This document shows positions 9,747 to 18,911 of a stretch of 64,000 bases of DNA, one piece after another. The stretch covers positions 372,001 to 436,000 of the forward strand of contig OZ253477.1 of the NCBI GenBank assembly GCA_965261775.1. Reading direction: 5' to 3'. The position numbers and the translations under genes are program-made. Numbering within the stretch: the first letter of the stretch is position 1; every line of letters starts with the position of its first letter. Below the pieces are notes generated by a model. That model did no database searches and was not told where the DNA came from. It saw only the letters and a program-made list of their open reading frames with translations. The stretch is from G965261775 sp965261775. GTDB lineage: Bacteria; Pseudomonadota; Gammaproteobacteria; Eutrophobiales; Eutrophobiaceae.

Positions 9747-10876
9747 CAGGCGACCCGTTTGTTCCCGCCACAGCTTCCCTTTGTCGTACTGGACACTACT
9801 TCCAGACGACCAGGTGCCGTTTCATCCTCATAAAGCACAGGTAGTTCGGGTGCCATCTCACCCTCGGTGCCTGGCCCTTTGAGAAAGATACCCAGGGCCT
9901 TCAGGGGATGTGCCATGGTGTCATTGACTGCGGTTGCCTCATAGCCCGAATGCACCATACAGTTGGCGCATTTTGGATTTTTTCCAGTACCGTAACGCTC
10001 CCATTCAGTCTCTTCCAGCAAGGCGGTGAACGTCGGCGCGTAACCTTCGCCGACAAGTAGATAGCAGGGTTTCTGCCAGCCAAATACATTGCGGGTCGGG
10101 TTCCCCCAAGGGGTACAGGCGTAAGTCTGGTTCCCGGCGAGGAAATCCAGATAGAGCGGCGATTGATTGAAACGCCATTTTTTACCTCTGCCCAGCTTAA
10201 AGAGATCGCGAAAAAGCTGCTTGCTTTCCTTCTTTTTCAGGAACACATCCTGTTTGGGGGCGCGTTCATAACTGTAGCCGGGTGATATGGTCACACCTTC
10301 GACGCCCAGTTCCATGGCCATGTCCATGAATCCGGCGACTTCCCCGGCTGTTTCATTCTGAAACAAGGTGCAGTTGATCGTGACGCGAAAGCCTTTTTCC
10401 CGGGCAAGTTTGATCACCTTGATACATTTATCAAACACGCCGTCCAGACAAACCGAGGTGTCATGGCGTTCACGATTGCCGTCCAGGTGTATGGAAAAGG
10501 TCAGATAGGGAGACGGTGTATATTCATTAATATGTTTTTTTAACAGGAGGGCGTTGGTGCAGAGGTAGACGAATTTTTTACGCCTGATAAAGCCCTCGAC
10601 AATCCGACTCATTTCCTTATGGATAAGTGGCTCCCCGCCAGCTATGGAGACAATGGGCGTGCCGCATTCCTCAATCGCCTGCATGCATTCATCGTAGCTC
10701 ATGCGTTTATCCAGTATCTCTTTTGGATAATCAATTTTGCCGCAGCCGGCACAACTCAGGTTACAGCGAAATAAAGGCTCAAGCATCAGTACCAGCGGAT
10801 ATTTCTTCACGCCGCCGATTTTCTTGCCAAGAATATATTTTCCAACTCTGTACTGCTGAATCAGTGGAACACCCAT
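9746..10876 (-). CDS. hpnH: Adenosyl-hopene transferase HpnH (radical SAM)
   Basis: HpnH joins the adenosyl radical of S-adenosylmethionine to diploptene, the first step in side-chain extension to C35 hopanoids. The protein of 376 residues has the radical SAM cluster motif CNLSCAGC (Cys38, Cys42, Cys45), the glycine-rich SIAGGEP, and a C-terminal cysteine region with KCANCMVHSGYE. I choose the ATG at 10876 (MGVPLIQQYRVG), the conserved start of the family, and not the longer frame that begins at 10996. It heads the cluster hpnH-hpnB-hpnM. No squalene-hopene cyclase gene is in the window. Confidence 0.93.
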   Translation of the reverse strand: MGVPLIQQYRVGKYILGKKIGGVKKYPLVLMLEPLFRCNLSCAGCGKIDYPKEILDKRMSYDECMQAIEECGTPIVSIAGGEPLIHKEMSRIVEGFIRRKKFVYLCTNALLLKKHINEYTPSPYLTFSIHLDGNRERHDTSVCLDGVFDKCIKVIKLAREKGFRVTINCTLFQNETAGEVAGFMDMAMELGVEGVTISPGYSYERAPKQDVFLKKKESKQLFRDLFKLGRGKKWRFNQSPLYLDFLAGNQTYACTPWGNPTRNVFGWQKPCYLLVGEGYAPTFTALLEETEWERYGTGKNPKCANCMVHSGYEATAVNDTMAHPLKALGIFLKGPGTEGEMAPELPVLYEDETAPGRLEVVSSTTKGSCGGNKRVA

Positions 10877-11412
10877 TAAAAGACTCCGATAACGCAAAAC
10901 GGAAATTGTACAGTCATTTTTGTAAAAGACAATTTTTCCTGGCGCCGCTATCGCCGCAAAATCCAAAAAAACAGGGCGACACAGGGGCCATGGCAATACA
11001 CATTTGTTGTGTACGTAATGGTAGCGATAATCAGCACCTTCGCCGCATCAATATAAACCCTGATGGTGCCGGGATGCAACACAGTCGCCTGCCGTTTGTG
11101 GACGGAAGGCCGGGGGATCGGGTTCATCCCCGGGGGGCATTGCACTTGTGCCGGATTGTTGCCTGCCAAAAGCAGTAGTGCGTCATTTGAGGTTGATGTT
11201 TGCGCGTAGACGGGCAGGGCGACGCTTTTTGTCGGGGGGCCGCGGCTGGTGCGGATTTGTGATGAGGTCAACGTGGCCGGAGTGCGGTTGCCTGTTTTTT
11301 GATAAACTGTTACTCATTATCAGTTTCCAATGGTCCACTATTTTCATTCTTGCATGAAAGTGGCGCAGTATTCATAATAATAGCCCGATTGAGAGTTTCA
11401 ACTGATGCAGTG
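10877..11412. other. Divergent intergenic region hpnH/dxs
   Basis: About 536 bases separate the divergent hpnH and dxs starts. An open frame on the minus strand (10948-11271, 107 codons) and two on the plus strand cross it, but none has a domain, a signal peptide or a convincing ribosome-binding site. The part from 11080 to 11240 is GC-rich with runs of C and G; the 120 bases before dxs are AT-rich and probably carry its promoter. I see no other feature. Confidence 0.4.
11350..11378 (+). promoter_or_regulatory. Possible sigma-70 promoter of dxs
   Basis: TTGCAT at 11350 is separated by 17 bases from CATAAT at 11373. The -10 matches the consensus at five of six positions, the -35 at three. A start near 11385 would give a leader of about 28 bases before the dxs ATG. 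This is pattern matching only. Confidence 0.35.
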
Positions 11413-13317
11413 ATGAGCGAAAAAATAAACACACCTTTGTTGGACCGGATTTATTCCCCTGTCGATATACGGCAACTGTCCGAATCCGAACTGGAAACGC
11501 TGGTTACAGAACTCAGGGCGTTTCTGCTCAATTCCGTCAGCAGGAGTGGCGGCCATTTTGCGGCCAGCCTCGGCACCGTAGAATTAACGGTCGCTTTGCA
11601 TTATCTATACAACACGCCGGAAGACCGCCTGGTTTGGGATGTCGGCCATCAGGCCTATATTCACAAGATATTGACCGGCAGAAAGGATCGTCTGCATACC
11701 ATCCGCCAATGGGAGGGACTGGCCCCGTTTCCAAAGCGCAGTGAGAGTGAATATGATACTTTCGGTGTGGGGCATTCCAGTACATCTATCAGTGCGGCAC
11801 TGGGGATGTCGATTGCCGCTGCCAGAACCGGTTCTAATCGAAAATGCGTGGCGATCATCGGTGATGGTGGTTTGACCGCTGGCATGGCCTTTGAGGCGTT
11901 GAATAACGCCGGTGATCTGCATAGCGACCTGCTGGTTATCCTGAATGACAATAATATGTCTATTTCACCCAATGTCGGTGCCTTGTCCAATCGTTTTGCG
12001 CAGTTACTGTCAGGCAGATTCTATTCCAGCGTTCGCAGAGGTAGCAAGAAATTTCTGTCCAATATCCCGAACGCGCTCGAGATTGCAAAACGCGCTGAGG
12101 AGCATGTCAAGGGTTTCATCGGGCCGGGCACCCTGTTTGAAGAATTCGGTTTTAATTATATCGGACCGATTGACGGCCATGATTTACCAGTGCTGCTCAG
12201 TACGCTTGGTAATATCCAGGAGCTTGAAGGCCCGCAGTTTCTGCATGTGATTACCCGCAAGGGCAAGGGTTATGGTCCGGCGGAAGATGATCCGGTCAAA
12301 TATCACGGTGTCACCCCGTTTGACCCCGGAAAAGGTATTGTATCTTCCGGCAAAGCGGGCGGCAGTCCGACCTACAGCAAGGTTTTCGGCGACTGGGCCT
12401 GTGACATGGCCGCGCAGGACAAGCGGTTTGTCGCCATCACGCCAGCCATGCGCGAAGGTTCGGGACTGGTGCGGTTTGAGCAGGAACACCCGGATCAATA
12501 CTTTGATGTTGCCATTGCCGAACAGCACAGTCTGACGGTGGCGGCCGGTATGGCCTGTGACGGACTAAAACCTGTTGTGGCGATTTATTCGACTTTTCTG
12601 CAGCGGGCCTATGATCAGTTGATTCACGATATCGCCTTGCAGGCCCTTCCGGTTTTATTCGCAATAGACCGGGCCGGTTGCGTCGGCGCCGATGGCCCCA
12701 CGCATAACGGCGCTTATGATATCAGTTTTATGCGATGTATTCCCAATATCGTCTTGATGGCCCCGGCGGACGAAAACGAATGTCGGCAGATGCTCTATAC
12801 CGGATATCAGCTGGATCAGGCAGCGGCCGTTCGTTACCCGCGCGGTACTGGACCGGGTGTTGATATACAGGAAAAGATGACGGCTTTGCCGGTTGGTAAG
12901 GCCGAGATCAGGCGCAAGGGGAGGGGGCTTGCAATACTGGCTTTCGGGGCGATGGTGGCGCCTTGTGAACGCATCGCTGAAAGACTTGACGCGACGATGG
13001 TCAATATGCGTTTTGTCAAACCGCTTGATGAGGAATGTATTCTGGAGATGTGTGGTGAACATGATCTGATTGTGACCGTGGAGGAGAACGTGATTCAGGG
13101 GGGGGCTGGCGAGGCCGTCAATCAGGTGATGTCGACACATGGTATCAACCAACTGATTGCCAATCATGGTTTGCCGGACAGGCTCATCCAGCATGGGTCA
13201 AGGGACGACATGTTAAAGGACGCCGGGCTGGACTATGACGGTATTCTTGATTTCATCAACAAACGCATGGCGACGTCCGTAAAAAGACAGAAACTCAAAA
13301 GCGCGTCTGGCGCTTGA
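11413..13317 (+). CDS. dxs: 1-deoxy-D-xylulose-5-phosphate synthase
   Basis: This thiamine-diphosphate enzyme condenses pyruvate and glyceraldehyde 3-phosphate, the entry step of the MEP isoprenoid pathway that feeds hopanoid synthesis. The 634-residue protein shows SGGHFAASLG (about residue 45), the ThDP-binding stretch GDGGLTAGMAFEALN...NDNNMSISPN, the catalytic glutamate region AIAEQHSLTVAAGMA and the transketolase C-terminal domain with VTVEENV. I take the ATG at 11413 (MSEKINTP) as start; the frame extends upstream to 11299 but that part is not protein-like. It is divergent from the hopanoid cluster, which fits a shared role. Confidence 0.95.
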   Translation: MSEKINTPLLDRIYSPVDIRQLSESELETLVTELRAFLLNSVSRSGGHFAASLGTVELTVALHYLYNTPEDRLVWDVGHQAYIHKILTGRKDRLHTIRQWEGLAPFPKRSESEYDTFGVGHSSTSISAALGMSIAAARTGSNRKCVAIIGDGGLTAGMAFEALNNAGDLHSDLLVILNDNNMSISPNVGALSNRFAQLLSGRFYSSVRRGSKKFLSNIPNALEIAKRAEEHVKGFIGPGTLFEEFGFNYIGPIDGHDLPVLLSTLGNIQELEGPQFLHVITRKGKGYGPAEDDPVKYHGVTPFDPGKGIVSSGKAGGSPTYSKVFGDWACDMAAQDKRFVAITPAMREGSGLVRFEQEHPDQYFDVAIAEQHSLTVAAGMACDGLKPVVAIYSTFLQRAYDQLIHDIALQALPVLFAIDRAGCVGADGPTHNGAYDISFMRCIPNIVLMAPADENECRQMLYTGYQLDQAAAVRYPRGTGPGVDIQEKMTALPVGKAEIRRKGRGLAILAFGAMVAPCERIAERLDATMVNMRFVKPLDEECILEMCGEHDLIVTVEENVIQGGAGEAVNQVMSTHGINQLIANHGLPDRLIQHGSRDDMLKDAGLDYDGILDFINKRMATSVKRQKLKSASGA

Positions 13318-13328
13318 TCTCCCGGTGG

Positions 13329-13868
13329 TTAATCAAACGTTCGCGTCAGCGGATCATCCGGTGTCGCTGTATAGTCGGCAATATAATTTTCAATTTCCGC
13401 TATTTCGACCACGCCGGGCCAGCGTACAACGGGTTCGCCATTCGGATGATAAATGGCGATCAGTGGAATGGCCGGTAACCGCATGCCGATTAATTGCGAG
13501 GCCATGTCTATATCTGCCAGAAACAAGGGATAGTTCAGTGGGGTGTGAGCGATAAAATCCCGCAATACATCAAGTTTGCCGTAGCCGAAGCTGGGAAAAT
13601 CAAGAGTGATGCCCAGCACCGGGATGTCCGGGTTTCGTGCGATAAATTCCTTTATGCGTGGCAGCTCGGTAACGCAGGCACTGCAATCAGGGCTCCAGAC
13701 ATTAATTATTACCCATCGGCCTTTGCCGATATAGCGGTCAAGGGGTTCTTCAATGCCTGTTACGGCGTTCATCAGGTGCATATCAACGGCATCGGTGCGC
13801 ACAGATACCGTCAACAGCAATAATACCGATAACATAATACTGCCTTTCATTTGCAGCAGATTATACAT
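13329..13868 (-). CDS. TlpA-like thioredoxin-fold protein, exported
   Basis: The protein of 179 residues (or 173 if it starts at the ATG at 13850) has an N-terminal hydrophobic signal or anchor (SIMLSVLLLLTVSV) and a thioredoxin fold with the redox pair in WSPDCSACVTELP, a CxxC motif placed as in TlpA/ResA. The cis-proline region is seen as MRLPAIPLIAIY. It probably acts as a periplasmic thiol-disulfide oxidoreductase. It is convergent with dxs and divergent from aroC, so its partner is not evident from context. Confidence 0.8.
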   Translation of the reverse strand: MYNLLQMKGSIMLSVLLLLTVSVRTDAVDMHLMNAVTGIEEPLDRYIGKGRWVIINVWSPDCSACVTELPRIKEFIARNPDIPVLGITLDFPSFGYGKLDVLRDFIAHTPLNYPLFLADIDMASQLIGMRLPAIPLIAIYHPNGEPVVRWPGVVEIAEIENYIADYTATPDDPLTRTFD

Positions 13869-13916
13869 CTTTTTTTATCTGTACGGTGCGACCATTGCCG
13901 TATAAAATAACCAGCC

Positions 13917-15014
13917 ATGTCAGGCAACACTTTTGGAAAAATTTTCAGCGTGACCAGTGCTGGCGAGAGCCATGGCCCGGGGTATCTCTGTATTGTTGAC
14001 GGTTGTCCTCCCGGTCTGGCCATTACCGAAAATGACATGCAGGTTGACCTGGACCGGCGCAAGCCGGGAAAATCGTCGCACGTTACGCAACGCAAGGAGT
14101 CGGACAGGGTCAGTATCCTGTCGGGCGTGTTTGAAGGTGTCACGACAGGAACCCCCATCGGTTTATTGATTGAAAATGAAGATCAGAAATCGAAAGACTA
14201 TGACAATATTAAAGACCGGTTTCGACCGGGTCATGCCGATTACACCTATCAACAGAAATACGGCAGGCGTGATTATCGTGGAGGTGGCCGCGCATCCGCG
14301 CGCGAGACATGTATGCGCGTCGCTGCCGGTGCTATTGCAAAAAAATATCTGAGAGAAAAGCACGGCACGATTATCCGCGGTTACCTCGCCCAGTTAGGGC
14401 CGATCAAGATCCAACATAAAAACTGGGCGGCGGTTGAAAACAACCCTTTTTTCTGCCCCGATGACGGATGTGTGAGCGAACTTGAGGATTATATGAACGC
14501 GCTCCGGAAGGAAGGTGAATCCGTCGGCGCACGCGTCAATATCGTCGCAGAAAGAGTGCCGCCAAGTCTAGGAGAACCTGTATTTGATCGGCTTGATGCC
14601 GATATCGCCAAAGCGGTGATGAGTATTAATGCTGTCAAGGGCGTTGAAATCGGTGCTGGTTTTGCCTCTATTGAGCATAAGGGTACCCAACATCGGGATG
14701 AAATGACGACGGAAGGTTTTATCGGGAATAATGCCGGGGGGATCCTCGGGGGTATTTCATCTGGACAGGATATCCTGGTGAGTATCGCGTTGAAACCGAC
14801 TTCCAGCATTCGTCTGAGCGGCAACACTATAGACAGGGAAGGTAATCCAGTCAAGATTGTGACCAAGGGTAGACATGATCCCTGTGTCGGGATCCGTGCT
14901 GCGCCGATAGCCGAAGCCATGCTGGCGCTGGTATTGATGGACCATGTCCTGCGTCATCGCGCCCAGAATGCCGATGTGGATTCGATTACCCCGATAATCC
15001 CGGCCGCCTGTTGA
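13917..15014 (+). CDS. aroC: Chorismate synthase
   Basis: AroC converts 5-enolpyruvylshikimate 3-phosphate to chorismate, the last shared step of aromatic amino acid synthesis, using reduced FMN as cofactor. The 365-residue protein begins with MSGNTFGKIFSVTSAGESHG and contains the family marks RRKPGKSSHVTQRKESDRV (about residues 44-62), GGGRASARETCMRVAAGA and a C-terminal GRHDPCVGIRAAPIAEAM. Length and start are standard. It stands alone, divergent from the thioredoxin-like gene and convergent with tldD. Confidence 0.96.
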   Translation: MSGNTFGKIFSVTSAGESHGPGYLCIVDGCPPGLAITENDMQVDLDRRKPGKSSHVTQRKESDRVSILSGVFEGVTTGTPIGLLIENEDQKSKDYDNIKDRFRPGHADYTYQQKYGRRDYRGGGRASARETCMRVAAGAIAKKYLREKHGTIIRGYLAQLGPIKIQHKNWAAVENNPFFCPDDGCVSELEDYMNALRKEGESVGARVNIVAERVPPSLGEPVFDRLDADIAKAVMSINAVKGVEIGAGFASIEHKGTQHRDEMTTEGFIGNNAGGILGGISSGQDILVSIALKPTSSIRLSGNTIDREGNPVKIVTKGRHDPCVGIRAAPIAEAMLALVLMDHVLRHRAQNADVDSITPIIPAAC

Positions 15015-15064
15015 ATTAAAATCAGCTTTATAGCCGGGATGGTGTTTCCCCAATAGCCTGGCAA

Positions 15065-16507
15065 TTATGTGCTGGTGCCGCCAACGGTCAGTTCGGAAAT
15101 TTTAATTGTGGGTTGCCCCACGCCGACCGGCACCGATTGCCCGTCTTTTCCACAGACACCTATCCCCGGATCCAGCGCCATATCATTGCCGACCATACTG
15201 ACGCGGGTCAATACGTCAGGTCCGTTGCCGATAATGGTTGCCCCTTTAACCGGCGCCGCGAGCCGGCCTTTTTCAATTTTGTAAGCCTGGCTGGCACTGA
15301 AAACAAATTTGCCATTGGTGATATTCACCTGTCCGCCTCCGAACTGGGAGGCGTAGATGCCTTTATCCACTGAAGCGATGATCTCTTCGGGGTCGTGATC
15401 GCCGCCAAGCATATATGTGTTGGTCATTCTTGGCATCGGCAAGTGCGCGTAGGATTCCCGGCGGCCGTTGCCAGTCAGGGAGGTTCCCATCAGGCGGGCA
15501 TTGAGTTTATCCTGCATATACGCTTTTAATATGCCGCGCTCAATCAGTGTGGTGGAGGCGGCAGGCGTGCCTTCATCATCAACATTCAGCGAACCGCGGC
15601 GATTTTCTATCGCGCCGTTGTCCACCACGGTTACCTCCGGCGAAGCGATGCGCTCATTCATCCGGTTGGAAAAAGCGGAGGTTTTTTTACGGATAAAATC
15701 ACCTTCCAGTCCATGACCGATGGCCTCGTGCAGAAGGATTCCGGGCCAACCCGGACCGAGCACAACCGGCATGGTGCCCGCTGGCGCGGACTCGGCGCGC
15801 AGGTTAATCAAGGCCTGCTCAACGGCCTCGTCGACATAGCGCATGCCCATGCCGCTATCCAGAAACCGGGTATAACCGAAACGTCCGCCGCCACCGCTAC
15901 TCCCTTTTTCAATCCTGCCGTTTTCTTCAACGATAACATTGATATTGAGTCTTACCAGGGGTCTGATATCCGCGTTCAAACCACCTTCGCTATCGGCGAT
16001 CAGGACGGTCGTGTGTGAACCACTCAGACCTATAATCACTTGTCTGACGCGCGGATCTTTTTCGCGTGCCGCCTTGTCCATTTGCCGCAATAGATCAATT
16101 TTGTCCGCCGTGTCAATGGAGTTCAGCGGGTTTCTGTTGGAATAGAGCACGGGGGTCTCGCGTTGTCGCCATGCCTGCAGTTGGCCGTTATTGCCGTGCG
16201 CCGCGATTGAACTTGCCGCGCTAGCGGCCTGCTCCAGCGCTGGCAGCAGGATTTCATCAGAATAGGCAAAGCCGGTTTTTTCGCCACTGATGGCACGCAC
16301 CCCCACGCCCTGATCAATGTTATAGGAACCTTCACGGACGATACCGTCTTCCAGAGCCCATGATTCAGAACAAGAGGATTGAAAGTAAAGGTCCGCCTGG
16401 TCTATGGACGACAGTGAAACCCGGTCAAGCGTTTTCTGAATGTCGTCCAATTCCAGGCCACGTTCATTCAATAGTCTGTTCCGGGCGATGTCTAGCGCAT
16501 TGTTCAT
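15065..16507 (-). CDS. tldD: Metalloprotease TldD
   Basis: TldD is the zinc-bearing subunit of the TldD/TldE protease, which works in the cytoplasm on small peptides such as microcin precursors and antitoxins. The 480-residue protein carries the HExxxH metal site as HEAIGH (His260, Glu261, His265) followed by GLEGD, and the C-terminal GICGKDGQSVPVGVGQP run is typical. Its start overlaps the stop of the nitrilase gene by four bases (ATGA), so the two form a coupled pair, an order seen in many gammaproteobacteria. The partner tldE (pmbA) is not in the window. Confidence 0.95.
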   Translation of the reverse strand: MNNALDIARNRLLNERGLELDDIQKTLDRVSLSSIDQADLYFQSSCSESWALEDGIVREGSYNIDQGVGVRAISGEKTGFAYSDEILLPALEQAASAASSIAAHGNNGQLQAWRQRETPVLYSNRNPLNSIDTADKIDLLRQMDKAAREKDPRVRQVIIGLSGSHTTVLIADSEGGLNADIRPLVRLNINVIVEENGRIEKGSSGGGGRFGYTRFLDSGMGMRYVDEAVEQALINLRAESAPAGTMPVVLGPGWPGILLHEAIGHGLEGDFIRKKTSAFSNRMNERIASPEVTVVDNGAIENRRGSLNVDDEGTPAASTTLIERGILKAYMQDKLNARLMGTSLTGNGRRESYAHLPMPRMTNTYMLGGDHDPEEIIASVDKGIYASQFGGGQVNITNGKFVFSASQAYKIEKGRLAAPVKGATIIGNGPDVLTRVSMVGNDMALDPGIGVCGKDGQSVPVGVGQPTIKISELTVGGTST

Positions 16508-17340
16508 ACAAGTCTATCTCCGTCTCCAGTTTTTTGGATATGCGACAAAGCGGGAAAAAATTCCCGCAGTTGTTTTTGTTTATCAAAGTCTATCGCCGCA
16601 ACTGCCAGGCCGATACCTTTGTCCAGTTCTGCAAGTACCGTCCCCCAGGGATCAATAATCATACTGTGTCCCCATGTTTTACGCTGGTTAGCGTGTGTGC
16701 CTCCCTGATTGGACGCGACAACATAGCACAGGTTCTCAATTGCGCGGGCTCGTAGCAATATTTTCCAATGCGCTGCGCCCGTTTTTGCCGTAAATGCGGC
16801 GGGGACTGTGATCAGGTTGACATCGTGCCGGAGCATCTGCCGATAAAGTTCCGGAAAACGCAGATCATAACAGACGGACAAACCAATATTTCCTACATCG
16901 GTGCGGGCAATGACACAATCATGCCCCGGCTCAAAGCAGTTTGATTCTTGATAGGCTTCCTGCCGTGCCGCATCCACAAACACATCAAACAGATGGATTT
17001 TATTATAGTGCGCGATACATTTGCCTTCGGGGTCATACAACAGGCTTCCCGCGTACGCTTTGTTTGGGTCTTCCGACGCGAGCGGAACGGTGCCGCCCAG
17101 TAACCATATTCGATGGCGTCTGGCTTGTTCGGACAGAAACGCCTGTACTTTCCCATCGCCAATCGGCTCCATGATCGCCAGGTAGTCATCATTTTTCCGT
17201 CCCATAAACGGAAAGTTCTCTGGCAATGTGACCAGCTTTGCCTGTCGGCGGCTTGCCTCCGTAATGAGTTTTTCGGCGGTCTCAAGGTTTCGACAGAGTT
17301 CATCGGTCGATACCATTTGAATAGCGGCGACATTAAACAT
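16504..17340 (-). CDS. Carbon-nitrogen hydrolase (nitrilase superfamily, Nit1-like)
   Basis: The 278-residue protein has the Glu-Lys-Cys triad of the nitrilase superfamily: Glu41 in LPENFPF, Lys114 in YNKIHLFDV and Cys157 in SVCYDLRFPELYR. The YNKIHLFDV and CYDLRFPELYR contexts are those of the Nit1/YbeM branch, whose characterised members hydrolyse deaminated glutathione, a metabolite-repair reaction. The substrate here is inferred. It is placed directly before tldD with a four-base overlap. In related genomes this pair often follows yhdP; here yhdP is about 12 kb away, so the block has been split. Confidence 0.88.
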   Translation of the reverse strand: MFNVAAIQMVSTDELCRNLETAEKLITEASRRQAKLVTLPENFPFMGRKNDDYLAIMEPIGDGKVQAFLSEQARRHRIWLLGGTVPLASEDPNKAYAGSLLYDPEGKCIAHYNKIHLFDVFVDAARQEAYQESNCFEPGHDCVIARTDVGNIGLSVCYDLRFPELYRQMLRHDVNLITVPAAFTAKTGAAHWKILLRARAIENLCYVVASNQGGTHANQRKTWGHSMIIDPWGTVLAELDKGIGLAVAAIDFDKQKQLREFFPALSHIQKTGDGDRLV

Positions 17341-17654
17341 GTTGTGGATTATATTCTACCTTGATTACGGGCGCTCGTTTTTATGACATATTCCGGTTCA
17401 AGGCAAGATGCATACCAAACGTCATGACCACTTCGGTCTTCGAACACTATCAGCCAGTTGACCCAACTTAGCCGATGTCGACCCATTAAACCCGTTCCTG
17501 AGTGCGATAAAATCGAGGATAGATTGATGCGCAGGGGCAGTGGTGCGAGAATCATTAGTCGCTTTTTACTGTTTATCATTTCATCGTCTTCTATCGGGAT
17601 ACGCGCCTTTGTATAACCCGGCGTATACCGTATAATCGCTACAATTTTGTAAGG
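17341..17654. other. Intergenic region before the alaC-like gene
   Basis: These 314 bases separate the divergent nitrilase and transaminase genes. A 76-codon frame on the minus strand (17349-17579) has no ribosome-binding site and no recognisable domain, and I do not call it. The right end contains the probable promoter listed separately. I see no RNA gene or repeat. Confidence 0.4.
17609..17636 (+). promoter_or_regulatory. Possible sigma-70 promoter of the alaC-hom-thrC block
   Basis: A perfect -10 hexamer TATAAT at 17631 is preceded, after 16 bases, by TTGTAT at 17609 (three of six to consensus). A transcript would start near 17643, leaving a leader of only about 24 bases before the TTG start at 17667. 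The strong -10 and the position make this one of the better promoter candidates in the window. Confidence 0.45.
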
Positions 17655-17666
17655 ATGAGGTTCAAA

Positions 17667-18851
17667 TTGAACGAAGAATTTGCACGCATCAAGCGATTAC
17701 CTCCCTATGTTTTTAATATTGTAAATGAATTAAAAATGGCGGCGCGCCGTCGAGGGGAAGATATTGTTGATTTCGGCATGGGTAATCCCGATCAGCCCGC
17801 GCCGGCACATATCATCGCCAAGCTGGTGGAGGCGTCCCAGCGCGAGGATACGCATCGTTATTCAATTTCAAAAGGGATCCCCCGACTCCGTCGCGCCATC
17901 TGTAACTGGTATAAGATGCGCTATGATGTGGATCTTGACCCCGATTCCGAGGCCATCGTTACTCTGGGTTCAAAAGAGGGACTGGCGCATCTGGCAATGG
18001 CCGTTGTTGACCGCGGCGATGCGGTGCTGGTGCCCAATCCGGCTTATCCGATCCATCCCTTTGGTTTTGTGATCGCGGGCGCCGATGTCAGGCACGTCCC
18101 CATCGGTCCGGGGATTGATTTCTTTGATGAATTACAAAAAGCGATATGCGACACCTGGCCAAAACCGAGAATGTTGCTGATCAATTTTCCGAGCAATCCG
18201 ACAACTCAATGTGTTGAGTTGGATTTTTTTGAGAAGATTATTGACATTGCCCGGGAACACGATATCTGGGTGGTGCAGGATCTGGCCTATGCCGATATTG
18301 TCTTTGACGGTTATACCGCCCCTTCCATTCTGCAAGTATCGGGTGCCAGGGAAATTGCGGTTGAGTTCTTTACGCTGTCTAAAAGCTACAATATGCCGGG
18401 TTGGCGCGTGGGATTTATGGTGGGTAATCCGGTGTTAATCAACGCGCTTGCACGCCTGAAATCTTATCTGGATTACGGTACGTTCACCCCTATTCAGATC
18501 GCGGCGATTACCGCGCTGGAGCAACATCAGCAGTGTGTCAGAGATATCTGCGAGGTTTATCGCCGCCGTCGCGATGTATTGTGCGACGGTCTGAATGCCG
18601 TCGGATGGGAGATCGAAAAACCGCGCGGCACGATGTTTGTCTGGGCGCCGGTGCCGGAACAGTACCGGGAAATGGGCTCACTTGAATTTTCAAAAAAATT
18701 GTTAAGCGACGCGAAGGTGGCGGTGTCGCCCGGAATTGGTTTTGGCAGTTACGGCGATAATTTTGTGCGTTTCGCGTTGATTGAAAATGAGCATCGCACC
18801 CGTCAGGCGTTGAGGGGGGTCCGCGCGATGTTGAGAGAAGAAACCGCCTAG
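17667..18851 (+). CDS. alaC: Alanine/aspartate-type aminotransferase, AlaC-like
   Basis: This class I/II PLP-dependent aminotransferase of about 394 residues has the AlaC-type start region FARIKRLPPYVFNI, GMGNPDQPAP near the N-terminus, and the PLP lysine in TLSKSYNMPGWR (Lys239 counting from the TTG). AlaC-type enzymes make alanine from pyruvate and glutamate; some relatives act in lysine or methionine routes. I prefer the TTG at 17667, which has GAGG six bases upstream and gives the usual N-terminus. The in-frame ATG at 17655 has its AAGG directly abutting it, too close to work. It precedes hom and thrC, a common order. Confidence 0.88.
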   Translation: MNEEFARIKRLPPYVFNIVNELKMAARRRGEDIVDFGMGNPDQPAPAHIIAKLVEASQREDTHRYSISKGIPRLRRAICNWYKMRYDVDLDPDSEAIVTLGSKEGLAHLAMAVVDRGDAVLVPNPAYPIHPFGFVIAGADVRHVPIGPGIDFFDELQKAICDTWPKPRMLLINFPSNPTTQCVELDFFEKIIDIAREHDIWVVQDLAYADIVFDGYTAPSILQVSGAREIAVEFFTLSKSYNMPGWRVGFMVGNPVLINALARLKSYLDYGTFTPIQIAAITALEQHQQCVRDICEVYRRRRDVLCDGLNAVGWEIEKPRGTMFVWAPVPEQYREMGSLEFSKKLLSDAKVAVSPGIGFGSYGDNFVRFALIENEHRTRQALRGVRAMLREETA

Positions 18852-18911
18852 AGGAACACCTTACGAATCTCGTTTCGGTTTTATCTATTCACAATAATAG
18901 AGATAGGTTTT

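Noticed and set aside
10948..11271. 107-codon minus-strand frame between hpnH and dxs
   Set aside because: Composition is not protein-like and there is no start signal; the region is more likely regulatory.
17349..17579. 76-codon minus-strand frame
   Set aside because: No ribosome-binding site, no domain, and the probable alaC promoter region is nearby; it looks like chance.
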